Source: Sinomonas susongensis (lineage in GTDB: Bacteria; Actinomycetota; Actinomycetes; Actinomycetales; Micrococcaceae). Taken from it: a stretch of 64,000 nt of DNA. The DNA lies in assembly GCF_005877005.1 (NCBI RefSeq), contig NZ_SSNH01000007.1, positions 124,001 to 188,000 of the forward strand. The letters run 5' to 3'. The position numbers and the translations under genes were made by a program. Every line of letters starts with the position of its first letter. The first letter of the stretch is position 1. The notes beneath the pieces are model-generated. The model was not told the origin of the DNA. It made no database searches and saw only the letters and a list, made by a program, of their open reading frames with translations. Below are positions 23,985 to 33,369 of this stretch, one piece after another.

Positions 23985-26006
23985 GTGTCAGATGCCCAGC
24001 AGATAACGATCAACGTGGACGGCGAGGAGCGGACCGTCACGCAGGGCACCACGGGAGCGGACCTCTTCGACGGGCGCCGCGATATCGTCGTCGTCCGCGT
24101 TGACGGCGTCCTGAAGGACCTCGACCAGCCCCTCCCGGACGGCGCATCGGTCGAGGGCGTCGACATCGCGTCGGAAGACGGCCTCAACGTCCTGCGGCAC
24201 TCGACTGCGCACGTCATGGCGCAGGCCGTCCAGCAGCTGCGCCCCGACGCGAAGCTCGGCATCGGCCCGTACATCAAGGACGGTTTCTACTTCGACTTCG
24301 ATGTTGACGAGCCCTTCACCCCCGAGGACCTCCGGACCCTCGAGAAGATGATGCTCAAGATCGTCAACCAGAACCAGCTCTTCCGCCGCAGGGTCGTGAC
24401 TGAGGTCGAGGCCGGGGCCGCCATGGCCAACGAGCCCTACAAGCTCATCATCCTCGGGGCCAAGGACCACCAGTCCGAAGGGGCGGCGAAGGAAGGCGCG
24501 AACGTCGAGGTCGGCGCGGGCGAGATCACGATCTACGACAACGTGGACCGCAAGAGCGGCGACGTCGTGTGGTGCGACCTCTGCCGCGGACCCCACCTGC
24601 CCAACACGAAGCTCATCTCGAACGCGTTCGCCCTCACCCGGTCCGCGGCCGCCTACTGGCTCGGAAGCGAGAAGAACAAGCAGCTCCAGCGCATCTACGG
24701 CACCGCGTGGCCCACCAAGGAAGCGCTCAAGGAGTACCAGGACCGCATCGCCGAAGCCGAGCGGCGCGACCACCGGAAGCTCGGCGCAGAGCTCGACCTG
24801 TTCTCCTTCCCTGACGAGCTCGGGTCGGGCCTGCCGGTCTTCCATCCCAAGGGCGGCATCATCAAGCGCGAGATGGAGGACTACGTCCGCCGTCGGCACA
24901 TCGAAGAGGGCTTCCAGTACGTCGGGACACCGCACATCTCCAAGGACGGCCTGTTCCACACGTCGGGCCACCTCCCGTACTACGCGGACACGATGTTCCC
25001 GCCGCTCCACGTCGACGAGGAACGCGACGAGGAAGGCAACATCGTCAAGCCCGGGCAGGACTACCGCCTCAAGGCGATGAACTGCCCCATGCACAACCTC
25101 ATCTACCGCTCGCGTGGCCGTTCGTACCGGGAGCTCCCGATGCGGCTCTTCGAGTTCGGGCACGTCTACCGCTACGAGAAGTCGGGCGTCGTCCACGGTC
25201 TGACCCGTGTCCGTGGCTTCGCTCAGGACGATTCGCACTCGTACGTCACGAAGGAGCAGGCCCCGGACGAGGTCAAGCACCTGCTGAACTTCATCCTTTC
25301 GCTCCTGCGGGACTTCGGGCTCAACGACTTCTACCTCGAGCTCTCGACGCGTGATCCCGAGTCGGACAAGTTCATCGGCACGGACGAGCAGTGGGAAGAG
25401 GCCACGGCCGTCCTCGAGCGGGTGGCGCGTGAGACCGGCCTCGAGCTCGTCCCGGATCCCGGGGGAGCGGCGTACTACGGCCCCAAGATCTCCGTCCAGG
25501 CGAGGGACGCCATCGGACGCACGTGGCAGATGTCCACCGTGCAGTACGACTTCAACCAGCCTGCTCGGTTCGGGCTCGAGTACCAGGCCGCCGACGGCAC
25601 ACGCCAGGAGCCGGTCATGATCCACGCCGCGAAGTTCGGCTCGATCGAGCGCTTCCTGGGCGTCCTGACCGAGCACTACGCGGGCGCCTTCCCGGCCTGG
25701 CTCGCGCCGGTCCAAGTGGTCGCCATCCCGGTTGCCGAGGCCTTCAACGACTACCTGTACGACGTCGTCGCCCGGCTCAAGAAGGAGGGGATCCGTGCCG
25801 AGGTGGACGCCTCGAGCGACAGGTTCCCGAAGAAGATCCGTACGGCGAGCAAGGACAAGGTTCCGTTCGTTCTGATTGCGGGCGGCGAGGACGCCGAGGC
25901 GGGCGCCGTCTCCTTCCGCTTCCGTGACGGAAGCCAGGACAACGGGGTGCCGGTCGACGAGGCCGTCAAGCGGATCGTCGAGGCCGTGCGTACGAGGGCG
26001 CTCTGA
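23985..26006 (+). CDS. thrS: Threonyl-tRNA synthetase
   Basis: A 673-residue class II synthetase. The TGS domain ([18 protein letters not shown]) is followed by the editing/second additional domain with [14 protein letters not shown] near residue 73. The class II core contains [48 protein letters not shown] near 365-410, and the C-terminal anticodon-binding domain begins near 575. It charges tRNA-Thr and edits mis-acylated Ser. GTG 23985 has AGAGGAG upstream; an ATG ten codons earlier lacks one. The HIT and pgsA genes follow closely as in mycobacteria. Confidence 0.96.
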   Translation: MSDAQQITINVDGEERTVTQGTTGADLFDGRRDIVVVRVDGVLKDLDQPLPDGASVEGVDIASEDGLNVLRHSTAHVMAQAVQQLRPDAKLGIGPYIKDGFYFDFDVDEPFTPEDLRTLEKMMLKIVNQNQLFRRRVVTEVEAGAAMANEPYKLIILGAKDHQSEGAAKEGANVEVGAGEITIYDNVDRKSGDVVWCDLCRGPHLPNTKLISNAFALTRSAAAYWLGSEKNKQLQRIYGTAWPTKEALKEYQDRIAEAERRDHRKLGAELDLFSFPDELGSGLPVFHPKGGIIKREMEDYVRRRHIEEGFQYVGTPHISKDGLFHTSGHLPYYADTMFPPLHVDEERDEEGNIVKPGQDYRLKAMNCPMHNLIYRSRGRSYRELPMRLFEFGHVYRYEKSGVVHGLTRVRGFAQDDSHSYVTKEQAPDEVKHLLNFILSLLRDFGLNDFYLELSTRDPESDKFIGTDEQWEEATAVLERVARETGLELVPDPGGAAYYGPKISVQARDAIGRTWQMSTVQYDFNQPARFGLEYQAADGTRQEPVMIHAAKFGSIERFLGVLTEHYAGAFPAWLAPVQVVAIPVAEAFNDYLYDVVARLKKEGIRAEVDASSDRFPKKIRTASKDKVPFVLIAGGEDAEAGAVSFRFRDGSQDNGVPVDEAVKRIVEAVRTRAL

Positions 26007-26007
26007 T

Positions 26008-26661
26008 ATGACGGAGTCCACGGGAGCCCAGGACCAGCGCGCTGTACCTGAGACGGACAGCGACGTGACTGATCCGTTCGAACTGCCCGGAACGCCGGAC
26101 GCCTTCGGGCGCCTGTGGACTCCGCACCGCATGGCGTACATCAAGGGCGGCCAAGGCCAGTACAAGGACAAGGAGTGCCCGTTCTGCGCGGCCCCGGGCC
26201 GGAGCGACGAGGAGTCGCTCATCGTCCACCGCGGCCGTGCCTGCTTCGCGATCCTCAACCTGTACCCGTACAACCCTGGGCACCTCCTCATCTGCCCGTA
26301 CCGCCACGTCGCGGACTACACGGACATCTCCCGTGAGGAGACCGAGGAGATGGCCGCGATGACGCAGACGGCCATGCGCGTCGTCCGGAAGGTCGCGCAT
26401 CCCCACGGCTTCAATCTGGGCATCAACCAGGGCGACGCGGGCGGCGCCGGGATTGCCGCTCACCTCCATCAGCACATCGTGCCGAGGTGGGGAGGCGACG
26501 GAAACTTCCTGCCGATCATCGCACAGACGAAGCAGATCACCCAGACCCTCGACGAGACGCGGGGCCTCCTCGCCGAAGCCTGGCCGGAGGACCCCGGGAC
26601 GGGCGACGGCGCGGCCGTGGACGGCGCGGGCGCGGACGGGAAGGACGCGGGTGCTCAATAG
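26008..26661 (+). CDS. HIT family hydrolase (Ap4A phosphorylase-like)
   Basis: A 217-residue histidine-triad protein with the active-site HLHQHIVPRWGGD near residue 152 and an N-terminal zinc-type CPFCAA near 56. It is orthologous in position and sequence style to Rv2613c of M. tuberculosis, a diadenosine tetraphosphate phosphorylase, located between thrS and pgsA in both. It cleaves Ap4A-type nucleotides, which are by-products of aminoacyl-tRNA synthetases. The start ATG is one base after the thrS stop. The last ~25 residues are a Gly/Ala/Asp-rich tail overlapping the pgsA start. Confidence 0.9.
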   Translation: MTESTGAQDQRAVPETDSDVTDPFELPGTPDAFGRLWTPHRMAYIKGGQGQYKDKECPFCAAPGRSDEESLIVHRGRACFAILNLYPYNPGHLLICPYRHVADYTDISREETEEMAAMTQTAMRVVRKVAHPHGFNLGINQGDAGGAGIAAHLHQHIVPRWGGDGNFLPIIAQTKQITQTLDETRGLLAEAWPEDPGTGDGAAVDGAGADGKDAGAQ

Positions 26662-27271
26662 ACACGCCCGGGCACTGTTCACGCGGCTCTTCACCCCGCT
26701 CGCCCGCGCCCTGCTGCGAGCCGGCGTCTCCCCGGACGTCGTGACGTTCGTCGGCACCGCAGGCGTGAGCGCGTCGGCGCTCATCCTCTTTCCGCTCGGC
26801 CAGCTGTTCTGGGGCGTCGTCGCCATCACGCTGTTCGTGTTCTCGGACGTCCTCGACGGGGTCATGGCCCGCCTCACCGACCGGAAGGGGCGCTGGGGCG
26901 GCTTCCTCGACTCGACGCTGGACCGGATCCAGGACGACGCGATCTTCCTCGGCCTCGTGCTGTGGTTCTACGGCGGCGGCCACGATGCCGGCACGGGAGC
27001 ACTCGCCGTCGTCTGCATCCTGCTCGGCAACCTCGTGTCCTACGCGCGAGCCAAGGCGGAGTCGCTCGGCTACGAGGCGAATGTGGGCATCGCCGAGCGA
27101 GCCGAGCGGCTCGTCTCGGTGCTCGTCGTCGCGGGACTGTGCGGTTTGGGCCTGCCCACCCCGTTCCTGTTCTGGACGCTCGCAGCCCTGGCGGTCGCGA
27201 GCGCCGTGACGGTCGTGCAGCGGGTCTTCGCGGTGCGCACGCAGGCGCGCGCCGAGTCCGGGTCCGCGTGA
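26651..27271 (+). CDS. pgsA: CDP-alcohol phosphatidyltransferase (phosphatidylinositol phosphate synthase)
   Basis: A 206-residue membrane enzyme. The family signature D-x2-DG-x2-AR-x8-G-x3-D-x3-D is complete in DVLDGVMARLTDRKGRWGGF plus LDSTLD near residues 57-82. Six hydrophobic helices are visible. In actinobacteria the enzyme at this locus joins CDP-diacylglycerol to inositol-1-phosphate, giving phosphatidylinositol phosphate. GTG 26651 overlaps the HIT stop by 11 bases. In mycobacteria an acyltransferase and the mannosyltransferase pimA follow; here pdxS follows directly, so the downstream mannoside genes are absent from this locus. Confidence 0.88.
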   Translation: MLNRHARALFTRLFTPLARALLRAGVSPDVVTFVGTAGVSASALILFPLGQLFWGVVAITLFVFSDVLDGVMARLTDRKGRWGGFLDSTLDRIQDDAIFLGLVLWFYGGGHDAGTGALAVVCILLGNLVSYARAKAESLGYEANVGIAERAERLVSVLVVAGLCGLGLPTPFLFWTLAALAVASAVTVVQRVFAVRTQARAESGSA

Positions 27272-27353
27272 CAGACGGGGACTGTGCATTCGCCCATCAG
27301 CGCAAACGGCAGACTGTGGCCTCGCATCGATAACAAGCGACTGCTCCCGGCGA

Positions 27354-27359
27354 TAGACT
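27354..27359 (+). promoter_or_regulatory. -10 element TAGACT for pdxS
   Basis: TAGACT lies 82 bases before the pdxS GTG, in the 169-base gap after pgsA. It predicts a leader of about 75 bases. No clear -35 is visible. Confidence 0.45.
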
Positions 27360-27440
27360 GGGAGCCACCCCAAGGATTTCCTGTCACGACGGCCGGACTC
27401 CTCCGACCGTCCGCCAGTCAGCCAATAGAAAGACGAGCAC

Positions 27441-28349
27441 GTGTCTACTGAAGCAAACTCCTCGACTCCGACCACCGGCAGTGATCGCGTCAAGCGCGGG
27501 ATGGCGGAGATGCTCAAGGGCGGCGTCATCATGGACGTCGTCAACGTCGAGCAGGCGAAGATCGCCGAGGACGCCGGCGCCGTGGCCGTGATGGCCCTTG
27601 AGCGCGTCCCTGCCGACATCCGCGCCCAGGGCGGGGTCTCCCGCATGTCGGACCCGGACATGATCGACTCGATCATCAGCGCAGTCTCGATCCCGGTGAT
27701 GGCCAAGGCCCGCATCGGCCACTTCGTGGAGGCCCAGGTCCTGCAGTCCCTCGGGGTCGACTACATCGACGAGTCCGAGGTCCTGACACCGGCGGACTAC
27801 GAGAACCACATCGACAAGTGGCAGTTCACCGTGCCGTTCGTGTGCGGTGCGACGAACCTGGGCGAGGCCCTGCGCCGGATCAACGAGGGCGCCGCGATGA
27901 TCCGCTCCAAGGGCGAGGCGGGCACCGGCGATGTCTCCAACGCCACGACCCACATGCGCAGGATCCGCGCGGAGATCAAGCGCCTGACGACGATGGCCGA
28001 GGACGAGCTCTACGTCGCGGCCAAGGAGCTCCAGGCCCCGTACGCGCTCGTGCGCGAGATCGCCGAGACCGGCAAGCTCCCTGTCGTGCTGTTCACCGCC
28101 GGCGGGATCGCGACCCCGGCGGACGCGGCCATGATGATGCAGCTCGGCGCCGACGGCGTGTTCGTCGGGTCCGGCATCTTCAAGTCCGGCAACCCCGCCC
28201 AGCGCGCTGCCGCCGTGGTGAAGGCGACGACCTTCTTCGACGACCCGGACATGATCGCGAAGGTCTCCCGCGGACTGGGTGAGGCAATGGTCGGCATCAA
28301 CGTCGACGAGATCCCCCAGCCGCACCGCCTCGCCGAGCGCGGCTGGTGA
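27441..28349 (+). CDS. pdxS: Pyridoxal 5'-phosphate synthase lyase subunit
   Basis: A 302-residue TIM-barrel PdxS/Pdx1. The phosphate- and substrate-binding segments [45 protein letters not shown] and [18 protein letters not shown] are all present, with both catalytic lysines (in MxKxR and in KGEAGTGDV). It makes PLP from ribose-5-phosphate, glyceraldehyde-3-phosphate and ammonia provided by PdxT. The start is GTG 27441. The partner pdxT lies 5 kb away at 33370, separated by two minus-strand genes, whereas the pair is usually close together. Confidence 0.96.
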   Translation: MSTEANSSTPTTGSDRVKRGMAEMLKGGVIMDVVNVEQAKIAEDAGAVAVMALERVPADIRAQGGVSRMSDPDMIDSIISAVSIPVMAKARIGHFVEAQVLQSLGVDYIDESEVLTPADYENHIDKWQFTVPFVCGATNLGEALRRINEGAAMIRSKGEAGTGDVSNATTHMRRIRAEIKRLTTMAEDELYVAAKELQAPYALVREIAETGKLPVVLFTAGGIATPADAAMMMQLGADGVFVGSGIFKSGNPAQRAAAVVKATTFFDDPDMIAKVSRGLGEAMVGINVDEIPQPHRLAERGW

Positions 28350-28384
28350 CTGGACTCAGAACCAGATAGCCGCTCTCGGACGCA

Positions 28385-28430
28385 ACGACGACGGCCCGCA
28401 CCTGAGCGCTCAGGTGCGGGCCGTCGTCGT
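28385..28430. terminator. Perfect 46-bp palindrome (bidirectional terminator)
   Basis: A 23-bp arm (28385-28407) is followed at once by its exact complement (28408-28430), centred in CCTGAGC/GCTCAGG. It lies 36 bases after the pdxS stop and 46 bases past the end of the convergent peptidase gene, so it can stop transcripts from both sides. No U-run follows. Confidence 0.75.
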
Positions 28431-28475
28431 CCGCTGAAGGCCTCCCTCTGGGAAGCTCGGGAGAGCACGTGCCTC

Positions 28476-30488
28476 TCAGGCGAGGCCCCGGCGCGCGAGG
28501 AGCGGGGCGATGTCGGCGTCGCGGCCGCGGAAGGCCCGGAAGGATGCGAGCGGATCCCGCGAGAATCCCCGGGAGAGGAGCTCCGCGCGGAACGTGTCGC
28601 CATTGGCACGGGTCATGCCGCCATTTTCCTTGAACCACTCCACCGTGTCCGCGTCCAGGACTTCGCTCCAGATGTAGGACCAGTAGCCGGCCGCGTACCA
28701 GCCACCCGAGAAGATGTGCTGGAAGTAGCCCGTCCGGTACCTCGGCGGAACGAGGGGTACCGCGACCCCCGCTCCGTCGAGGGCTCGGGCCTCGAAGTCC
28801 AGGACATCGCCGGGGTCCTCGCCCGGGGCGAGGCCGTGCCATGCGAGATCCAGGAGGGCGGCGCCGAGGTACTCCGTCGTCGCATAGCCCTCGCCCCAGA
28901 GCTGCGCGGCCTCGAGTGCTTCGATCTGGGCGCCGGGAAGCGGCTCACCGGTCTCGTGATGACGCGCGTAGTTCGAGAGCACCTCCGGCCAGAGCAGCCA
29001 CATCTCGTTGACCTGCGAGGGGTACTCGACGAAGTCGCGTGGCACGTTCGTGCCCGAGAACTTGGGGTACTCGACGTCGGAGAGCAGGCCGTGGAGCGCG
29101 TGCCCGAACTCGTGGAACGCGGTGCGCGCTTCGTCGAGGGTCAGGAGCGCGGGCTCGCCGGGCGCTGGCTTCCTGATGTTGAGGTTGTTGATCACGACCG
29201 GCCGTTCGCCCGTGAGGCGCGCCTGCTCGACGAGCGCGTTCATCCACGCGCCGCCACGCTTCGTGGGCCGGGCGAAGTAGTCCCCGAGGAACAGCCCCAG
29301 GCCTGACCCGTCGGCGTCGAAGACCTCCCAGACGCGGACGTCCTCGTGGTACCCCTCAAGATCGGGGCGTTCCTCGAACCGGAGACCGTAGAGCTCGCCG
29401 GCCGCGAAGAAGACCCCGTCCCGCAGGAGCCTGTCGAGCTCGAAGTAGGGCCGCAGCGCCTGCTGGTCGACGGCGTACCGTTCGTGCCGGACCCTCGCGG
29501 AGTAGAAGGCCCAGTCCCAGGGCTCGAGGTCGTGCCCCGCGGCCTCGGCGAGGATCTGGGCCTCGGAGGCCGCGTTGCGGACCGCGGGAAGCGTGAGGCG
29601 GCCCAGCATCGCCTGGACGGCGTCGGTCGAGGGAGCTGTCTGTCCGTCCACGGCAAGGTCGGCGAACGTCGGGTGGCCGAGGAGCTGGGCTTTCTCCGCG
29701 CGGAGGCGCACCATGTCGCGGACGAGGCCGAGGACGTCCGTGTCACCGCCCGAACTTCCCCGGGCGATGGAGGCCTCGAAGATGCGACGGCGGAGCTCCC
29801 GGTTCTCGAGGACTGCGAGGACGGGCTGGCCGGTGGGCTGGACAAGCGTGATGAGCCACCCGCTGTCGTGCCCGGCCGCGCGGGCTGCCTGTTCGGCGCT
29901 CGCCCGGTCGTCGGCGGGCATTCCGGCAAGCTCGCCCTCTTCGGTCACGAGGACGGCGGCCTGGTTGATGGCCCGAGCGACCCGCTGGCCGTACTCGGTG
30001 CCGAGGCGCGTGAGCTCTTCGTTGAGCCCGCGGAGCCGCGCTTGGCCGGCGTCGTCGAGGTCCGCCCCGGCGCGCCGGAAGTCGTTGAGCCACTCCGCCA
30101 CGAGCCGGGCAGATTCCGGGTCGAGATCGGACGTGTCAATGGCCGCGAGGCGGTCGCGGAGCGGCCGGTTGAGGTGGATCGCATCCTCGTGGGCGCTGAG
30201 CTTCGGCATGATCTCGGTCTCGAGTGCGCGGATCGCGTCCGTGCCGTGGGACGAGACCATCGTGGTGAAGGAGGCGACGGCTCGTACGAGGGTCCTGCCC
30301 GAGCGTTCGAGGGCCATCGCTGTGTTCTCGAACGTCGGTGCCTCGGACGCGCTGGTGATCGTCTCGATCTCGGCGAGCTGCTCCGCGATCCCCGCGTCGA
30401 CCGCCTCTGCGTAGTGGGCGTCGCTGATCTGCGCAAACGCCGGGAGGCCGTACGGGAGGGGGCTGGGAACGAGGAGCGGATTGACCAT
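28476..30488 (-). CDS. M3 family zinc metallopeptidase (peptidyl-dipeptidase Dcp-like)
   Basis: A 670-residue oligopeptidase. The zinc motif HEFGH lies in TAFHEFGHALHGLL near residue 460, and the downstream glutamate ligand region (EYPSQVNEMWLLWPE) follows about 25 residues later, as in peptidase family M3 (Dcp/oligopeptidase A). It is an intracellular enzyme that trims short peptides; no signal peptide is present. ATG 30488 is behind GAAAGGAG. It lies directly downstream of the large asnB fusion gene (66-base gap, same strand), so cotranscription is possible. Confidence 0.9.
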   Translation of the reverse strand: MVNPLLVPSPLPYGLPAFAQISDAHYAEAVDAGIAEQLAEIETITSASEAPTFENTAMALERSGRTLVRAVASFTTMVSSHGTDAIRALETEIMPKLSAHEDAIHLNRPLRDRLAAIDTSDLDPESARLVAEWLNDFRRAGADLDDAGQARLRGLNEELTRLGTEYGQRVARAINQAAVLVTEEGELAGMPADDRASAEQAARAAGHDSGWLITLVQPTGQPVLAVLENRELRRRIFEASIARGSSGGDTDVLGLVRDMVRLRAEKAQLLGHPTFADLAVDGQTAPSTDAVQAMLGRLTLPAVRNAASEAQILAEAAGHDLEPWDWAFYSARVRHERYAVDQQALRPYFELDRLLRDGVFFAAGELYGLRFEERPDLEGYHEDVRVWEVFDADGSGLGLFLGDYFARPTKRGGAWMNALVEQARLTGERPVVINNLNIRKPAPGEPALLTLDEARTAFHEFGHALHGLLSDVEYPKFSGTNVPRDFVEYPSQVNEMWLLWPEVLSNYARHHETGEPLPGAQIEALEAAQLWGEGYATTEYLGAALLDLAWHGLAPGEDPGDVLDFEARALDGAGVAVPLVPPRYRTGYFQHIFSGGWYAAGYWSYIWSEVLDADTVEWFKENGGMTRANGDTFRAELLSRGFSRDPLASFRAFRGRDADIAPLLARRGLA

Positions 30489-30553
30489 GAAAGGAGCCTT
30501 TCACGCACTGTGGCCCCGGGCAAGGACCCGGGGCCACAGCGGTGCGCTCGGGG

Positions 30554-33244
30554 TCAGTCCTGGGCGAACACGAGGGACATCGGGGTCGCCTGGGACCCCT
30601 GGCCCTGCGGGTTGTCCTTGAACATCCCGGCAATCGTCTCCTTCGGCAGCTCCGTGTCGTGCCCCATGACGACGACGCCGAGGTCGTTCGCGTCCATGAC
30701 GGCCGTGCCGCCGAAGGAGGCAACGGCGTCGGCCGGCAGGGCCGCCCGGATCGCCGCGCTGAGGGAACGGGCGACGCCGTCGGGATCCTTGGGCGCGAGC
30801 TTCACCGAGTTGCTCGCCGCACCCAGGCTGTAGGGCGTGGCGCCGTCGATCGCATTGATGTTGTGGCCGACAACGTCGTAGAACACGCCGCTCTTGCCCT
30901 GGACCTTGCCGACGACGGAGGCCGCGGCAGCCTTGGCGATCCGCGGCAGGCCGACCTCGTTGATCGCGATCTGCATCGACCAAGGGCTCCCGAGCCCGAT
31001 CCCCGCAGGGGTGCGGGTGACGAAACGGCTCAGCACGCGGGCCGCGGGGGAGACCTCGATCTCCCAGACCGGGAAGGAGCGGCCCTGGGTGATGGCGACG
31101 ATCTTCTCGCTCACGAGAAGGTACCAGGGGTGCCCCTCGACTGCCTTGCGGGCGTCCTCGGGGGCCTCCGGAAGGCCCGAGAAGAACCGCTCGACGTAGC
31201 CGGTCACGGCCGGTGCGAGCTCGGTGGAACGGGCGAACACCTCGGTCTGGAGCGGGTAGCGTCGGAACGTCCGGCCGGCCGAGACGATGTCGAGCTCCTT
31301 CCCGGGGTTGGCCTCGTAGTCGCTCTTGCCGGCCTTGACGTCAGCCGGCGCCTCGTCCTTGTCGATGAACTCCCGGAACCAGAGCTCGACGTTGAGGAGC
31401 CGCCAGAAGATCATCGTGTCCGCGTCGTTCTTGCCGTTGAGGTACTCCTCGAACGCGGTGAGGACCTGCTCGCGGTCCCAGTAGGGGCGGTTGTAGAAGG
31501 AGTTCGACATGAACACCTTGTAGATCCGCTCCTTCATGAGCTTGAACCACTCCGCCTCGGGTGTGGTGAACCCGATCTTGTTGCGACGGTTGCTGATCTT
31601 CTCCGGCAGCAGCCCCCGGGTGGCGTCCCGGAGGACGCGCTTGTTCCAGCCCTCCTTGATGATCGCCTCGTCGGAGAGGCTGAAGAGGTACTTCACGACC
31701 TCCTTGTCGAGGAACGGCACGCGCCCCTCGAGCGAGAAGCGCATCGTGTTCTTGTCCTCGTAGCGGAGGAGCGACGGCAGCGACTTCTCGAAGAGATCGT
31801 CGATGAGGCGCAGCTTGAGGTTCGCCGGGATGTTCCCGAAGGTCTCGCCGGTGAACTTCTGGGCCCAGTCGCGCTTGAGGAGCGTGCCCATCGACACGGC
31901 CTTCTTCCCGCTCGCCATGCCCTTGAGGCGGAAGCGGCCCAGGCGGTAGAAGATGTCGAGGCTCGACGACGATTCCTTCGCGAGGGTCGCGAAGTCGCCG
32001 TCGTCCTTGAGCTGCCGCAGGTAGGCGAAGTAGTAGGGGATGTAGCCGGCCATCATCTCGTCGGCGCCCTGGCCGTCGAGGAGGACCGTGACGTGCTTGC
32101 TGGCCTCCTTCATGACGCAGTACTGCGCATACGGGCCGGAGGAGATGATGGGCTCCTCCATGGTTCGGACGAAGTCGACGAGGTCCGCGTCGAAGCCCTC
32201 AGGCGTCGGCTTGATCTTGTGGGCCTCGATGCCGCCACGGCAGACGGCGATTGCGGCGTCCGCGTAGGCCTCCTCGTCGTTGATGGCGTTCGGGAACACG
32301 GCGCTGAAGGTGTTCTGCTTCGGCCCGACCGCTTCGAGGCCCGCGGCGTTCTCCTGCATGAGCCGGTTGATGGTCACGACGACGGCCGACGAGTCGAGCC
32401 CCCCGGAGAGCGCGCTGCCCACAGGAACCTCGGAGTTGAGCCGGATCCGGATGGCTTCGGTGAAGCGCTGCCGGTACTCCTCGACGACGTCAGGGGTGTA
32501 GGGGGTCTTGACGTGCGCGAGCTCCTCGAGCTCCTCGCGGAGTCGCGTGTAGCTCGAGATGCGGAAGCGGCCCGTCGCGAGCTCGACCGTCATCATCTCG
32601 CCCGGGAGCAGCTTGTGCACGCCGTCGAAGAAGGTCTCGGCGGTGTCGTCATGGATCCGGAAGCGCAGGTAACGGTAGAGGATCCGCTCGTTGGGCCTGG
32701 CCTCGATCTTGCCTGTCGCGAGGATGGGCTTGATCTCGGAGGCGAAGAGCAGCTGCGGCTCACGCTCCGTTCCGGCGTTGGCCCAGTAGAGCGGCTTGAT
32801 GCCGAAGTGGTCGCGCGCGAGGACGAGCCGGCCGAGGCGACGGTCGAGGATGGCAAGGCCGAACATGCCATTGAAGCGGTCGAAGGCCTCGGTGCCCCAC
32901 TCCTCGTAGGCCTGGAGGACCACTTCCGTGTCGGAGACCGTGACGAAAGTCCGGCCGAGGTCCTCGAGCTCGGTGCGTAGCTCGCGGTAGTTGTAGACCT
33001 CGCCGTTGTACACGAGCACCGTCTCGCCGTCGGCGCTGATCATCGGCTCCTGGCCGTGTGCGCGGTCCACGATCGCAAGGCGGCGGTGCGCGAGGCCCAC
33101 GCCACCCTTGCCCGCGGACTCGGCGAGAGGATCGTCCATGAAGTAGCCCTCGCCGTCAGGGCCTCGGTGCTGGATGCAGCTGTTCATTGCGTCGAGCAGG
33201 GCCTGATCCTGACCGAACCCGTAGTAACCGGCGATACCGCACAT
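30554..33244 (-). CDS. asnB: Asparagine synthetase fused to a CofE-like (F420-0:gamma-glutamyl ligase) domain
   Basis: An 896-residue protein. Residues 1-~640 are a glutamine-dependent asparagine synthetase: MCGIAGYYG with the class II amidotransferase Cys2, QHRGPDG, GEVYNYRELR, and the ATP-binding SGGLDSS near residue 257. Residues ~650-896 form a second domain with LVSEKIVAITQGR, FVTRTPAGIGLGSPWSMQIAINEVGLPRI, NAIDGATPYSLG, KLAPKDPDGVA and MDANDLGVVVMG, the pattern of F420-0:gamma-glutamyl ligase (CofE) relatives. The frame is uninterrupted. Typical AsnB is about 600-650 residues, so this is a fusion. The first half makes Asn from Asp and Gln; the C-terminal role is unknown. ATG 33244 begins at the essential MCGIAG. 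Confidence 0.9.
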   Translation of the reverse strand: MCGIAGYYGFGQDQALLDAMNSCIQHRGPDGEGYFMDDPLAESAGKGGVGLAHRRLAIVDRAHGQEPMISADGETVLVYNGEVYNYRELRTELEDLGRTFVTVSDTEVVLQAYEEWGTEAFDRFNGMFGLAILDRRLGRLVLARDHFGIKPLYWANAGTEREPQLLFASEIKPILATGKIEARPNERILYRYLRFRIHDDTAETFFDGVHKLLPGEMMTVELATGRFRISSYTRLREELEELAHVKTPYTPDVVEEYRQRFTEAIRIRLNSEVPVGSALSGGLDSSAVVVTINRLMQENAAGLEAVGPKQNTFSAVFPNAINDEEAYADAAIAVCRGGIEAHKIKPTPEGFDADLVDFVRTMEEPIISSGPYAQYCVMKEASKHVTVLLDGQGADEMMAGYIPYYFAYLRQLKDDGDFATLAKESSSSLDIFYRLGRFRLKGMASGKKAVSMGTLLKRDWAQKFTGETFGNIPANLKLRLIDDLFEKSLPSLLRYEDKNTMRFSLEGRVPFLDKEVVKYLFSLSDEAIIKEGWNKRVLRDATRGLLPEKISNRRNKIGFTTPEAEWFKLMKERIYKVFMSNSFYNRPYWDREQVLTAFEEYLNGKNDADTMIFWRLLNVELWFREFIDKDEAPADVKAGKSDYEANPGKELDIVSAGRTFRRYPLQTEVFARSTELAPAVTGYVERFFSGLPEAPEDARKAVEGHPWYLLVSEKIVAITQGRSFPVWEIEVSPAARVLSRFVTRTPAGIGLGSPWSMQIAINEVGLPRIAKAAAASVVGKVQGKSGVFYDVVGHNINAIDGATPYSLGAASNSVKLAPKDPDGVARSLSAAIRAALPADAVASFGGTAVMDANDLGVVVMGHDTELPKETIAGMFKDNPQGQGSQATPMSLVFAQD

Positions 33245-33357
33245 CGTGCAATCCTCAAATCTGTTGTCGTCACACGGTCCGCCGTCCATGCTACCGGGGC
33301 AGCCCTGCCCGGCCGGGGCAGTCGGCGTCGGAGCGCGGCCCGCGGCCCCGGGGCGAC

Positions 33358-33363
33358 TAGACT
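33358..33363 (+). promoter_or_regulatory. -10 TAGACT of pdxT, probably leaderless
   Basis: TAGACT ends six bases before the pdxT GTG at 33370, so transcription would start at or next to the start codon. There is no Shine-Dalgarno. This fits a leaderless mRNA, which is common in actinobacteria. Confidence 0.5.
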
Positions 33364-33369
33364 AGGCGG

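Noticed and set aside
31290-31310. Assembly error creating the AsnB-CofE fusion
   Set aside because: Considered because the domains would be separate genes elsewhere, but both halves share one frame and a natural linker, with no start codon plus Shine-Dalgarno at the junction. It is kept as a refutation test instead.
30542-32980. An 812-codon plus-strand frame opposite the AsnB fusion
   Set aside because: Shadow of the real minus-strand gene, which has complete catalytic motifs.
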